A DNA stretch of 64,000 nucleotides from an uncultured Sphingomonas sp. (lineage in GTDB: Bacteria; Pseudomonadota; Alphaproteobacteria; Sphingomonadales; Sphingomonadaceae). The translations under genes were made by a program, and so were the position numbers. Positions 34,588-43,965 of this stretch are shown here, piece after piece. The stretch lies in contig NZ_CAKZHV010000059.1 of assembly GCF_936927845.1 (NCBI RefSeq), positions 243,557 through 307,556 on the forward strand. The letters are read 5' to 3'. The notes beneath the pieces are model-generated. The model ran no database searches and was not told the DNA's origin. It saw only the letters and a list, made by a program, of their open reading frames with translations. The stretch's first letter is position 1. Every line of letters starts with the position of its first letter.

Positions 34588-37377
34588 ATGCGCATCACCG
34601 CGACCCTTATGTCCACCGTCGCCTGCCTGGCCGCGTATCCGGCGCTGGCGCAGGAACAGACCAGCCCCGTCACCACCAACGCCGCGGTCGACGGCCAGAC
34701 CAACACCGCCGCCGATCAGACGAGCCCGACCGCCGAATTGGGCGCGGGCGACATCGTCGTCACCGCGACGCGCCGCGCCGAGCGGCTCGCCGACGTGCCG
34801 ATCTCGATCAACGCGGTGAACCAGGAAAGCCTGCAGAATTCGGGGGCGACCGATATCCGCGGCGTGGCGCAGCTCGCCCCTTCGCTCAGCGTGTCGTCGA
34901 CCGGCTCGGAAGCGAACGCCTCGGCACGCATCCGCGGCATCGGCACCGTCGGCGACAATCCCGGCCTCGAAAGCTCGGTCGTCACCTTCATCGACGGCGT
35001 TTATCGCAGCCGTACGGGATCGGGCCTGAACGACATCGGCGAGATCGAGCGCGTCGAGGTGCTGCGCGGGCCGCAGGGTACGCTGTCTGGGCGCAATTCG
35101 TCGGCGGGCGCGATCAACATCTATACCAAGGCGCCGTCGTTCGACTTCGGCGGTTATGGTGAGGCGACCTACGGCAATTACGACAACGTCCGCGTCGCGG
35201 GCGCGCTGACCGGGCCGATCGTCAAGGACCTGCTCGCCTTCCGGGTCGACGGTGTCTACGCCAAGCGCGACGGCTTCTACCGCGACGTCATCAACAACAC
35301 CGACTTCAACGACCGCAACCGCTATTTCGTGCGCGGCCAGTTGCTGCTTGAGCCGTCGAGCGACTTCTCCGTCCGGCTGATCGGCGACTACACCCGCCGC
35401 GACGAGAAGTGCTGCGGCGCGGTTTACGTCGACCTGCGTGAGAAGATCGATCCGACGCCGGGCGTCGCGGGTGATTTCGCGGTCAACCCCGCGGGCAACC
35501 GCATCGTCGACGTGATGACGTCGCTGGGCGCGGTGTTCCCGAGCGCGGGCGATCCGTACAACCGCCGCATCGCGCAGACGCGCGGCCGCGCTTACTCGAA
35601 CATCACCAAGGATTACGGCGGCTCGGCGCAGATCGACTGGAACTTCGGCGGCGCGGCGCTGACCTCGATCACCGCCTACCGCGAGTACAAGTCGTTCGGC
35701 GCGGGCGATTTTGACTACGGTAACCTCGACCTCGTCTACCGCGCCGACGATGGCAACGCCTTCCGCCGTTTCCGCACCTTCACGCAAGAACTGCGGCTGA
35801 ACGGCGAAGCGTTCGGCGACCGGCTCAACTGGCTGATCGGCGGCTTCTACAGCAACGAGAAGCTGCGCGTGTCGGACAATCTGCGCTTCGGCACCGATTA
35901 CGGCGCGTTCGCTGCCTGCCGCGTGATCGCGAGCGCCAATCCGGCCGCCGCGCTGCGTGCGCCGCGCCAGCCGGGCTGCCTCAGCCAAGCCGGACGCGCG
36001 GTGCTGGCGGGCCTGGTCCCCGGCACGACCCCGGCGTTCGGTGCCGCCACCGGCACGATCCTCGCCGGGATCGACCGCCTATCGACGATCAGCGATCTGG
36101 GTGCGCGCCGCGACATCTACGATCAGAAGAGCGAGAGCTACGCCTTCTTCACCCACAACGTCCTGAAGATTACCGATCGGCTGTCGCTGACCGGTGGTCT
36201 GCGCTGGACGAAGGAGATGAAGGACCTGAACGCCAGCTTCACCAACGACAACGTCGTCTGCGCGCAGCAGCTGAACAACCTCGCGCCGCTGCTCGCCAAC
36301 CCGCAGCTCGCCTCGACGGTCGCGGGCATTCTGACGCTCAGCTGCACCGGTAACTCGAGCTCGACGCTGAACGGCAAGTCGATCAGCGACAAGTTCAACA
36401 ACGACGAGTTTACTGGCACCGCGGTGCTGTCGTGGAAGCCGGTCGATCGCCTGATGACCTATGCGAGCTATTCGCGCGGGTTCAAGGCGGGCGGCTACAA
36501 CCTCGATCGCTCCGACCTGGGCCTCGCCTATCTGCCGCAGACGACGCTCGCGCCCAATGCCGCTGCGCTGCGCTTCGATCCGGAAACGGTCAACGCCTAC
36601 GAAGTTGGCCTGAAGTACTCGTCGCGCCAGTTCACCTTCAACCTGGCGGGCTTCCGGTCGGACTTCACCAACTTCCAGCTCAACACGTTCAACGGCACGA
36701 ACTTCATCGTGCAGAACCTGGGGAGCTGCAAGGACAGCCTGAACGGCGCCGACAAGGACAACAGCGCCGCGACCGGCCGCTGCACCGGCGACGTCGGCAC
36801 CGGCGTGCGCAGCCAGGGCGTCGAGGTCGAGGCGGGCTTCTATCCGGCACGCCAGGTCGCGATCACGATGGGCTACACGTTCGCCGACACCAAGGTGCGC
36901 CGCAACATCGTCGGCTCGGCCTCGGGTGAGCCGCTCGACCCCGCATTGTTCCTGCTGCCCGGCGCGCAGATGCCGCTTGCTCCCCGCAACGTCATCACGA
37001 CCTCGGCATCGTGGACTCCCGACATCGGCTCGAACGGCATGTCGGCGCTGTTCTACATCGATCAGCGTACCTCGTCGGACTATAACACTGGCTCGGACAA
37101 TTTCCCCGAGAAGGAGCAGGACGGCTTCACCGTGGTGAACGCGCGCGTCGGCCTGCGCGGTCGTGACGATCTGTGGGCGATCGAGGTGTTCGCGCAGAAC
37201 CTGCTCAACAAGAACTACCAGCAGGTCGCCTTCAACGCGCCGTTCCAGGGTGCGGGCAGCCAGGCGCAGGTGCAGGCATTCGGGTCGACCGGCGGCTTCG
37301 CCACCGCCAACCAGATCTTCACCTCCTACCTGGCCGAGCCGCGCACCTACGGCGTGACGGTGCGCACGCGCTTCTGA
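34588..37377 (+). CDS. TonB-dependent receptor downstream of infC
   Basis: Outer-membrane receptor, 929 aa, paralogous to the receptor at 30929-33670. It has a signal peptide (MRITATLMSTVACLAAYPALA), a TonB-box-like DIVVTATRRAERLADVP, a plug with EVLRGPQGTLSGRNSSAGAINIYT and a barrel ending TYGVTVRTRF. ATG 34588 follows a GGGAGAGG site. An inverted repeat at 34494 suggests its own regulator, and a strong hairpin at 37394 ends the unit. Substrate unknown. Confidence 0.9.
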   Translation: MRITATLMSTVACLAAYPALAQEQTSPVTTNAAVDGQTNTAADQTSPTAELGAGDIVVTATRRAERLADVPISINAVNQESLQNSGATDIRGVAQLAPSLSVSSTGSEANASARIRGIGTVGDNPGLESSVVTFIDGVYRSRTGSGLNDIGEIERVEVLRGPQGTLSGRNSSAGAINIYTKAPSFDFGGYGEATYGNYDNVRVAGALTGPIVKDLLAFRVDGVYAKRDGFYRDVINNTDFNDRNRYFVRGQLLLEPSSDFSVRLIGDYTRRDEKCCGAVYVDLREKIDPTPGVAGDFAVNPAGNRIVDVMTSLGAVFPSAGDPYNRRIAQTRGRAYSNITKDYGGSAQIDWNFGGAALTSITAYREYKSFGAGDFDYGNLDLVYRADDGNAFRRFRTFTQELRLNGEAFGDRLNWLIGGFYSNEKLRVSDNLRFGTDYGAFAACRVIASANPAAALRAPRQPGCLSQAGRAVLAGLVPGTTPAFGAATGTILAGIDRLSTISDLGARRDIYDQKSESYAFFTHNVLKITDRLSLTGGLRWTKEMKDLNASFTNDNVVCAQQLNNLAPLLANPQLASTVAGILTLSCTGNSSSTLNGKSISDKFNNDEFTGTAVLSWKPVDRLMTYASYSRGFKAGGYNLDRSDLGLAYLPQTTLAPNAAALRFDPETVNAYEVGLKYSSRQFTFNLAGFRSDFTNFQLNTFNGTNFIVQNLGSCKDSLNGADKDNSAATGRCTGDVGTGVRSQGVEVEAGFYPARQVAITMGYTFADTKVRRNIVGSASGEPLDPALFLLPGAQMPLAPRNVITTSASWTPDIGSNGMSALFYIDQRTSSDYNTGSDNFPEKEQDGFTVVNARVGLRGRDDLWAIEVFAQNLLNKNYQQVAFNAPFQGAGSQAQVQAFGSTGGFATANQIFTSYLAEPRTYGVTVRTRF

Positions 37378-37393
37378 TCGGCTGAGCTTTCGG

Positions 37394-37439
37394 CACGAGA
37401 AAGGGCCGGTTCGCACCCGCGAGCCGGCCCTTTCTCGTG
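37394..37439. terminator. Long hairpin between TonB receptor and glnD
   Basis: Perfect 16-bp arms (37394-37409 and 37424-37439) with a 14-nt loop between two convergent genes. The arm contains CTTTCTC rather than a long T-run; it most likely acts as a bidirectional terminator. Confidence 0.7.
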
Positions 37440-37459
37440 TCGCTCGACGTGACGAAGGC

Positions 37460-40207
37460 CTAAGCCACTTCCTCCACCGCCTTCCCCGCCGCCGCCGCGA
37501 GCAATCGGCGCTCGATGCTGCGCACCTTGGACGGCAGCGCGATCTTGTCGCCGGTCAGGTCCGTCAGGTAGAAGGTGTCCACCGCGCGCTCGCCATAGGT
37601 TGAGACGTGCGCGGAATGGATCGTCACCTTTGACTGGAACAGCGCGTGCGCGAGCTGGTTGAGCAGCGCCGGGCGATCGCGCGCGGCGACCTCCACCACG
37701 GTGAAGCGGTTCGACGCCTTGTTGTCGACCAGCACGTCGGGCTCGATCGCGAAGGCGTCGGCGCGCAGGCGCGGCAGCGGCTTCGCCTTCAACCGGTCGG
37801 TCAGCCGCACGCGGCCCGCCAGCGCATCCTCGATCGTCACGCGGATGCGCTGCAACTGCTCGGCCTCGTCGAATGGGCGGCCGAGCGGGTCCTGCACCAG
37901 GAAATTGTCGAGCGCCATGCCGTCGCGCGTCGTGTGGATGCGCGCGTCGATGATGTTGCCGCCCGCGACGTTGATCGCGCCGGCGATGCGGAAGAACAGC
38001 CCCGGGTGATCGGTCGCATAGACGGTGACGAGCGTCGCGCCGCGTTCGGGATAGACCTGTGCCGCGATCGACAAGGGCGCGTCGCCCGCGGCGCGCACCA
38101 CCTCGGCATTGGCGGCGAGCACATCGGCGGGTTCGGCGATCCAGTACGGCTCGGGCAGGCGGCGGACGTACGCGGCCATGGTCGGCTCGTCCCAGCCGGT
38201 CGCTTCCTGCAACGCCTGCTGCTTGGCGGCGATCCGCTCGGCGCGCCCCTTCTGCTTGTGGCCGAGCCTGAGCACCTCTTCCGCACCGTCGTACAGGTCG
38301 GCGAGCAACTGCCCCTTCCACCCGTTCCACGTGCCGGGTCCGACCGCGCGGATGTCGACGGTGGTCAGCACCAGCAGCAGGCGCAGCCGCTCGACGCTCT
38401 GCACCGTGGCGGCGAAATCGAGGATCGTCTTGAAGTCCGACAGGTCGCGCTTGAACGCGGTCGCCGACATTAGCAGGTGGTGGCGGACCAGCCACGCCAC
38501 CGTCTCGGTTTCCGCGCGCGTCAGCCCCAGCCGCGGGCCGACGCGCAGTGCGACCTCGGCTCCCAGCACCGAATGGTCGCCGCCGCGCCCCTTGGCGATA
38601 TCGTGCAGCAGCACCGCGACGTAGAGCACGCGCCGCGACACGACCTGCTCCATCACCGCACTGGCGAGCGGGTGGTCGTCCTTGAGCGCGCCCTGCTCAA
38701 TCCGGCTGAGCAAACCGACGGCGCGGATCGTATGCTCGTCGACCGTATAATGGTGGTACATGTCAAACTGCATCTGCGCGACCACGCGCGCGAAATCGGG
38801 CAGGAAGCGCCCCAGCACACCGGTTTCGTTCATCCAGCGCAGCACCAGCTCGGGGTCGTTGCGGCTTGTCAGCACGTCGAGGAACAGCGCGTTGGCGCGG
38901 GGATCGCGCCGGACCGAAGCGGCGAGCTTCGCGTCGCGCGTCGCGCAGCGTAGCGCGAGCGGATGGATCTCCATCTGCGTCTGCGCGGCGAGCGCGAACG
39001 CCTCGATCAGCCGGACGGGATCGATCGCGAAGAAGTCGTCGCTCGGTATCGCCAGCCGCCCGCGATCGACGGTGAAGCCGTTCAGCTTGCGCGGGGAGCG
39101 CAGCAGCCGCTTGATCCGCTCGCCGCTGTGCCGCCGATTGTAGCGCTCCTCCAGGTGCGCGAGGAACAGACCGGTGAGCGAGCCGACGGTCTTCGCCTGC
39201 AGGAAATAGAATTGCATGAACCGCTCGACCGCGGATTTGCCCGGGCGATCGGCGTAATGCATCCGGCCCGCGATCTCGCGCTGATAGTCGAAGGTCAGCC
39301 GGTCCTCGGCCCGGCCCGCGATCAGATGGAGGTGGCAGCGCACCGCCCAGAGGAAATTGTCGGCGCGGTGGAACAGGCGATATTCCTCCGGCGTGAACAA
39401 GCCGGCGTCCTTCAACTCGCGCGAACTGCGCACCTTGTAGGCGTATTTGCCGATCCAGAAGAGCGCGTGCAGGTCGCGCAGGCCGCCCTTCCCTTCCTTC
39501 ACATTGGGTTCGACCACGTAGCGCGTGTCGCCCATCCGCACGTGGCGCGCGTTGCGCTCGGCTAGCTTGTCGGCGACGAACTGCCGTTCGGTGCCGCTAC
39601 GCACCTCCTGATCGAAACGCTCGGCCGCTTCCTCGTACAGCGCCTCGTCGCCCCACAGGTAACGCGCCTCCAGCAGCGCGGTGCGCACCGTCACGTCGGC
39701 TTTCGCCTGGCGCACCATATCGTCGAGCGAACGGCTCGAATGGCCGACCTTCAATCCCAGGTCCCATAGCGCGTAGAGCATCGATTCGATCGCCTGCTCG
39801 GCCCAGGGTGTCTGTTTCCAGGGCGTGACGAAGCCGAGGTCGACGTCGCTGAACGGCGCCATCTCACCGCGCCCGTAGCCGCCGACCGCAATCAGCAGCA
39901 GCCGCTCCGACGCGGTCGGGTTGCTCAAGGGATAAAGCCGCGCGGTGGTGAAATCGGCCAGCGTGACGATGATCTGGTCGACCAGATACGCCTGTGCGTT
40001 CGCTGCTTCCAGCCCGCGCGACGGATGCTCCGACAAGCGCCGCGCGATCTCGGCGCGTCCGGCGTCTAGCGCGGCCTTGAGGATCGCGGTCGCGCCGCGG
40101 CGAAGCTGGGCGTGAGTGCCCTCGTCCAGTGCGGCGAGTGCGTCGGCGAGCGCGCGGCGGTCGACGATCGCGCGGCGGTTGGGCAATTGCTCGAAAGTTC
40201 GGCGCAT
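37460..40207 (-). CDS. glnD: [Protein-PII] uridylyltransferase / uridylyl-removing enzyme
   Basis: Bifunctional nitrogen sensor that uridylylates PII when glutamine is low. The 915-aa protein has the nucleotidyltransferase motif GGYGRGEMAPFSDVDL, a central HD domain (HHYTVDEHTIRAV, LLHDIAKGRGGDHS) for deuridylylation, and two C-terminal ACT domains (TDHPGLFFRIAGAINVAG, RDRPALLNQLAHALFQSK) that sense glutamine. ATG 40207 gives MRRTFEQLPNRRA. It is the last gene of a run mutS - DUF2059-like - glnD on the minus strand. Confidence 0.95.
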   Translation of the reverse strand: MRRTFEQLPNRRAIVDRRALADALAALDEGTHAQLRRGATAILKAALDAGRAEIARRLSEHPSRGLEAANAQAYLVDQIIVTLADFTTARLYPLSNPTASERLLLIAVGGYGRGEMAPFSDVDLGFVTPWKQTPWAEQAIESMLYALWDLGLKVGHSSRSLDDMVRQAKADVTVRTALLEARYLWGDEALYEEAAERFDQEVRSGTERQFVADKLAERNARHVRMGDTRYVVEPNVKEGKGGLRDLHALFWIGKYAYKVRSSRELKDAGLFTPEEYRLFHRADNFLWAVRCHLHLIAGRAEDRLTFDYQREIAGRMHYADRPGKSAVERFMQFYFLQAKTVGSLTGLFLAHLEERYNRRHSGERIKRLLRSPRKLNGFTVDRGRLAIPSDDFFAIDPVRLIEAFALAAQTQMEIHPLALRCATRDAKLAASVRRDPRANALFLDVLTSRNDPELVLRWMNETGVLGRFLPDFARVVAQMQFDMYHHYTVDEHTIRAVGLLSRIEQGALKDDHPLASAVMEQVVSRRVLYVAVLLHDIAKGRGGDHSVLGAEVALRVGPRLGLTRAETETVAWLVRHHLLMSATAFKRDLSDFKTILDFAATVQSVERLRLLLVLTTVDIRAVGPGTWNGWKGQLLADLYDGAEEVLRLGHKQKGRAERIAAKQQALQEATGWDEPTMAAYVRRLPEPYWIAEPADVLAANAEVVRAAGDAPLSIAAQVYPERGATLVTVYATDHPGLFFRIAGAINVAGGNIIDARIHTTRDGMALDNFLVQDPLGRPFDEAEQLQRIRVTIEDALAGRVRLTDRLKAKPLPRLRADAFAIEPDVLVDNKASNRFTVVEVAARDRPALLNQLAHALFQSKVTIHSAHVSTYGERAVDTFYLTDLTGDKIALPSKVRSIERRLLAAAAGKAVEEVA

Positions 40208-40258
40208 GGTGCGCTTATGCGCGGTGACGCCCTGCCGCGTCACCTCCGATTCCGGTCC

Positions 40259-40729
40259 TCAATCGCGCGCGCACAACAGCCGGTAGGCGGCGCAGGTCGC
40301 CGCCGCCGTCTGCTTTTTCAGGTCGAACGGCCCGATCGCCTGCATCGTCGAAAGCGTGATCGGCAGGTCGGCCGCGCGCTTGCGCGCCGCCGCCGGGCTC
40401 GCGGCCGCCGCGGCCAGTTGGCGAAGATCGGCGAGCGACAGCCGCGCGGCATAACCCGCCGCCATGCGCTCGATCAGTTCGGCGGTTTTCGCGCGCGCGA
40501 GCTCGCGTCCCTTTGCCTGCACCTGCGCCCGCTCAGCCGGGGTCAGCGTCTTGTCCTCGGCCACGAGATCGCTCAGGTCCTTCTCGACCATCAAGGGTAT
40601 GATGGTCGTGAGCGTGCCCGTCTGCGCCAGCCGACGCGCGAGCATCAGCGCCTCCGACGAGTGATGCGTGCGCGGCGGTGTCGACATGACCGGTGCCATC
40701 GCCTGCGCCATCACCGCCAGCCACCACAT
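40259..40729 (-). CDS. DUF2059-like hypothetical protein
   Basis: A 156-aa protein with a short hydrophobic N-terminus (MWWLAVMAQAMAPVM) that may be a signal peptide. The C-terminal half (ERMAAGYAARLSLADLRQL, SPAAARKRAADLP) resembles the DUF2059 helical pattern. Starts 5 bp beyond the mutS stop and ends 51 bp before glnD, so it is probably co-transcribed with both. Function unknown. Confidence 0.65.
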   Translation of the reverse strand: MWWLAVMAQAMAPVMSTPPRTHHSSEALMLARRLAQTGTLTTIIPLMVEKDLSDLVAEDKTLTPAERAQVQAKGRELARAKTAELIERMAAGYAARLSLADLRQLAAAAASPAAARKRAADLPITLSTMQAIGPFDLKKQTAAATCAAYRLLCARD

Positions 40730-40733
40730 CGCC

Positions 40734-43337
40734 TCATCCTTCCCGCGCGAGCGCCTTCAACCGATACAGCGTGTCGAGCGCCTCGCGCGGTGTCAACGCG
40801 TCGACGTCGATCGCCTCGACCTCGGCGCGGATCGCGTCGCACTGCGCTTCCTCGGCCTGCGCGGCGGCGGCGAACAGCGGCAGGTCGTCGAGGCCCGCGG
40901 CGAGCCCGCCGGTCTTGGCGCGCCCCGCCTCCAGTTTGGCGAGCACCGACTTGGCACGTGCGACCGTGCCCGGCGACATGCCGGCGAGCCGCGCGACCGC
41001 CAGGCCGTAGCTGCGGTCCGCCGGCCCGTCCGCCACCTCGTGCAGCAGCACCAGATCGCCCTTCCACTCGCGCGCGCGGACGTGGTGGAGGCTCAGCGCG
41101 TCGCAGCGTTCGGCGAGCCTGGTCAGCTCGTGATAATGCGTCGCGAACAGGCAGCGGCAGCGGTTCTCCTCGTGGATCGCCTCCACCACCGCCCAGGCGA
41201 TCGCGAGCCCGTCATAGGTCGAGGTACCGCGCCCGACCTCGTCGAGGATGACGAAGCTGCGCGGGGAAGCCTGCGCCAGGATCGCGGCGGTTTCGACCAT
41301 CTCGACCATGAAGGTCGAGCGCCCGCGCGCGAGATTGTCCGACGCGCCGACGCGGCTGAACAGCCGGTCGACCAGCCCGATCGTCGCGGCCGACGCGGGC
41401 ACGTAGCTGCCGGCCTGCGCGAGCACCGCGATCAGCGCGTTCTGGCGCAGGAAGGTCGACTTGCCGCCCATGTTGGGGCCGGTCACCAGCCACAGGCGAT
41501 TAGTCTCCGACAGGCGGCAGTCGTTGGCAACGAAGCGATCGCCCGATCTCGCCAGCGCGCTCTCGACCACCGGGTGGCGCCCGCCCGTTATCTCGAAACA
41601 CGCCTGCTCGACCAGTTTGGGCCTGGTCCAATGCCCCTCCGCCGCCCGCTCGGCGAGCCCGGCTGCCACGTCGAGCCGGGCGAGTGCGTCGGCAGTGGCG
41701 GCTACCCCCTCGCGCGCGGCGAGCGCGGTCTGCGTCAGTTCCTCCAGGTGCGCGGCCTCGGCGGTCAGCGCGTGCGCGCCGGCCTGCGTCACGCGCGAAG
41801 CGACCTCGTGCAGTTCGGGCGCGTTGAAGCGGATCGCGCCCGCCATCGTCTGTCGGTGCGTGAAGCCCGAATCGGCGCGCATCAGCGGGTCGGCGGCGCG
41901 CGCGGGCACCTCGATATGATAGCCGAGCACGCCGTTGTGCTTGATCTTGAGCGCCGCGACACCCGTGTCGGCGCGGTATTTGGCCTCCAGCGCGGCGATC
42001 GCGCGCCGCCCGCCCGCGCCCGCGTCGCGCAATTCGTCGAGCGCCGCGTCATAGCCCGCTGCGATATAGCCGCCGTCGCTCGCCTCGATCGGCGGTGCCG
42101 GCACCAATGCGCGCTTGAGCAGGTCGATCAGCGCACCGTGCCCGCGCAGGCGCGGTAGGGTTTCGGCGAGCAGCGCCGGTGCCGGCTCGACCTTGCCGAG
42201 CAGCTCGGCCAAGTGCCACGCACCGCCGAGCCCGTCGCGCAACTGCCCGAGATCGCGCGGGCCACCCCGCCCCGCCGCCAGCCGCCCCAGCGCCCGCCCG
42301 ATATCGGGCAGCGCGCGCAGGCTCGCGCGCAACCGTTCGCGCAAGCCATCATCGTCGTGGAACAGCGCGACCAGCGCCTGCCGCGCCTCGATCGCGCCCA
42401 AGTCCATCAGCGGCGCGGCGATGTCCTCGCCCAGCAGGCGCGCGCCCGCGCCCGTCACCGTGCGGTCCACCGCGTCGAGCAGGCTGCCCTTGCGCTGTCC
42501 CGCGATCGTGCAGGTCAGCTCCAGGCTCTCGCGCGTCGCCGCGTCGATCGCCATCGTCTCGGCGGCGGCTTCCAGCGTCGGCGGGCGCAGGAAGGGCAGC
42601 GCGCCCTTTGCATTATGCTCCAGATAGGCGACCAGCGCCCCCGCCGCCGACAGCGCGGCGCGCGAGAACTGGCCGAAGCCGTCGAGCGTCGCGACGCCGT
42701 ACAGCCGCTTCAACCGCGCCTCGCCGTTCGCGCTGTCGAAGTCGGCGCGCGGACGCCAGACGCTGGCGGGGTGATCCGCGCCCTCGCACGCTACCACTTC
42801 GGCCGCACCCAGCCGCGCCAGTTCGGCGCCCATGCCGCCCGCGTCGGTTTCGATCACGACGAAGCGTCCGGTCGACACGTCGGCGGCGGCGATCGCGACC
42901 GCGCCGTTGACCTCGCCTACGCAGGCGCACCAATTGGCCGCGCGAGCATCGAGCAGCGCTTCCTCGGTCAGCGTGCCCGCGGTGACGAAGCGGACGATCG
43001 CGCGCCCGACCAGCGCCTTCGAGCCGCGTGCCTTGCGCGCTGCTTCCGGCGTTTCGGTCTGCTCGGCGATGGCGACGCGGTGCCCGGCCTTGATGAGGCG
43101 TTGCAGATACGCGGTCGCGGCGTGGACGGGCACGCCGCACATCGGGATCTTCTCGCCCTCATGCTCGCCGCGCGCGGTCAAGGCGATGTCGAGCACCTGC
43201 GCGGCAACGCGCGCGTCGTCGAAGAACAGCTCGAAGAAATCGCCCATCCGGTAGAACAGCAGGCAGTCCGCCGCCTCCGCCTTCAGCGCCAGATACTGCG
43301 CCATCATCGGGGTCGGGGTGGAGGAAACGCTCGCCAT
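40734..43337 (-). CDS. mutS: DNA mismatch repair protein MutS
   Basis: Mismatch recognition ATPase, 867 aa. The mismatch-binding wedge is present near the N-terminus (FYRMGDFFELFFDDA; Phe and Glu of the GDFFE element). The ATPase domain has Walker A GPNMGGKST, VGASDNLARGRSTFMVEM, Walker B FVILDEVGRGTS and ATHYHEL. I chose ATG 43337 (MASVSSTPTP) because the family begins shortly after. It is divergent from ogt, so two DNA-repair genes share a ~100-bp promoter region. Confidence 0.96.
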   Translation of the reverse strand: MASVSSTPTPMMAQYLALKAEAADCLLFYRMGDFFELFFDDARVAAQVLDIALTARGEHEGEKIPMCGVPVHAATAYLQRLIKAGHRVAIAEQTETPEAARKARGSKALVGRAIVRFVTAGTLTEEALLDARAANWCACVGEVNGAVAIAAADVSTGRFVVIETDAGGMGAELARLGAAEVVACEGADHPASVWRPRADFDSANGEARLKRLYGVATLDGFGQFSRAALSAAGALVAYLEHNAKGALPFLRPPTLEAAAETMAIDAATRESLELTCTIAGQRKGSLLDAVDRTVTGAGARLLGEDIAAPLMDLGAIEARQALVALFHDDDGLRERLRASLRALPDIGRALGRLAAGRGGPRDLGQLRDGLGGAWHLAELLGKVEPAPALLAETLPRLRGHGALIDLLKRALVPAPPIEASDGGYIAAGYDAALDELRDAGAGGRRAIAALEAKYRADTGVAALKIKHNGVLGYHIEVPARAADPLMRADSGFTHRQTMAGAIRFNAPELHEVASRVTQAGAHALTAEAAHLEELTQTALAAREGVAATADALARLDVAAGLAERAAEGHWTRPKLVEQACFEITGGRHPVVESALARSGDRFVANDCRLSETNRLWLVTGPNMGGKSTFLRQNALIAVLAQAGSYVPASAATIGLVDRLFSRVGASDNLARGRSTFMVEMVETAAILAQASPRSFVILDEVGRGTSTYDGLAIAWAVVEAIHEENRCRCLFATHYHELTRLAERCDALSLHHVRAREWKGDLVLLHEVADGPADRSYGLAVARLAGMSPGTVARAKSVLAKLEAGRAKTGGLAAGLDDLPLFAAAAQAEEAQCDAIRAEVEAIDVDALTPREALDTLYRLKALAREG

Positions 43338-43434
43338 CGCGGGCGCGATACAGAAGCGTGGGCACGCGCGAAAGGCGTGTCCGAACGACTGCGGCCGCGC
43401 TACACACGGCACCTGCTCTCACGGAACGCCCGCC

Positions 43435-43926
43435 ATGCTCTACCGCTCGCTCCTGCCCTCACCCATCGGTTCGCTGACATTGGTCGCGTCAGACGATGGG
43501 CTGGTCGCGATCCTGTGGCCCGACGACGCGCCCGGTCGCGTGCGGCTGGCGGATGCGACGACGCGCGACGATCATCAGGTGCTCGTCGCCGCGGCCAAGC
43601 AATTGCGCGAATATTTCGCGGGCACGCGCACCCGCTTCGACCTGCCGCTCGCCCCGCACGGCACCGCGTTTCAGCGCGACGTGTGGCTGGCGCTCGCCGA
43701 CATTCCGTTCGGCGAGACGCGCAGCTACGCCGAGATCGCGCGCGCGATCGGACGCCCGACAGCGACGCGCGCGGTCGGCGCGGCGAACGGGCGAAATCCC
43801 CTGTCGATCGTCGCACCGTGCCACCGCGTCGTGGGCGCGAGCGGCGCGCTGACCGGCTTCGCGGGCGGACTGGCGGCGAAGCGCTTCCTGCTGGACCACG
43901 AACGTCACACAACCGGCGCATGGTAA
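43435..43926 (+). CDS. ogt: Methylated-DNA--[protein]-cysteine S-methyltransferase
   Basis: Suicide repair protein that removes methyl groups from O6-methylguanine, 163 aa. The acceptor cysteine is in VAPCHRVVG; the helix-turn-helix with the Arg finger is in GRPTATRAVGAANGRNPLSI. ATG 43435 gives MLYRSLLPSPIG, the normal N-terminus. Divergent from mutS; the malic enzyme gene follows 39 bp downstream on the same strand. Confidence 0.93.
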   Translation: MLYRSLLPSPIGSLTLVASDDGLVAILWPDDAPGRVRLADATTRDDHQVLVAAAKQLREYFAGTRTRFDLPLAPHGTAFQRDVWLALADIPFGETRSYAEIARAIGRPTATRAVGAANGRNPLSIVAPCHRVVGASGALTGFAGGLAAKRFLLDHERHTTGAW

Positions 43927-43965
43927 CGGTTCACATGGCGCGCAGCTTTCCGTAAGGGCACGCGC

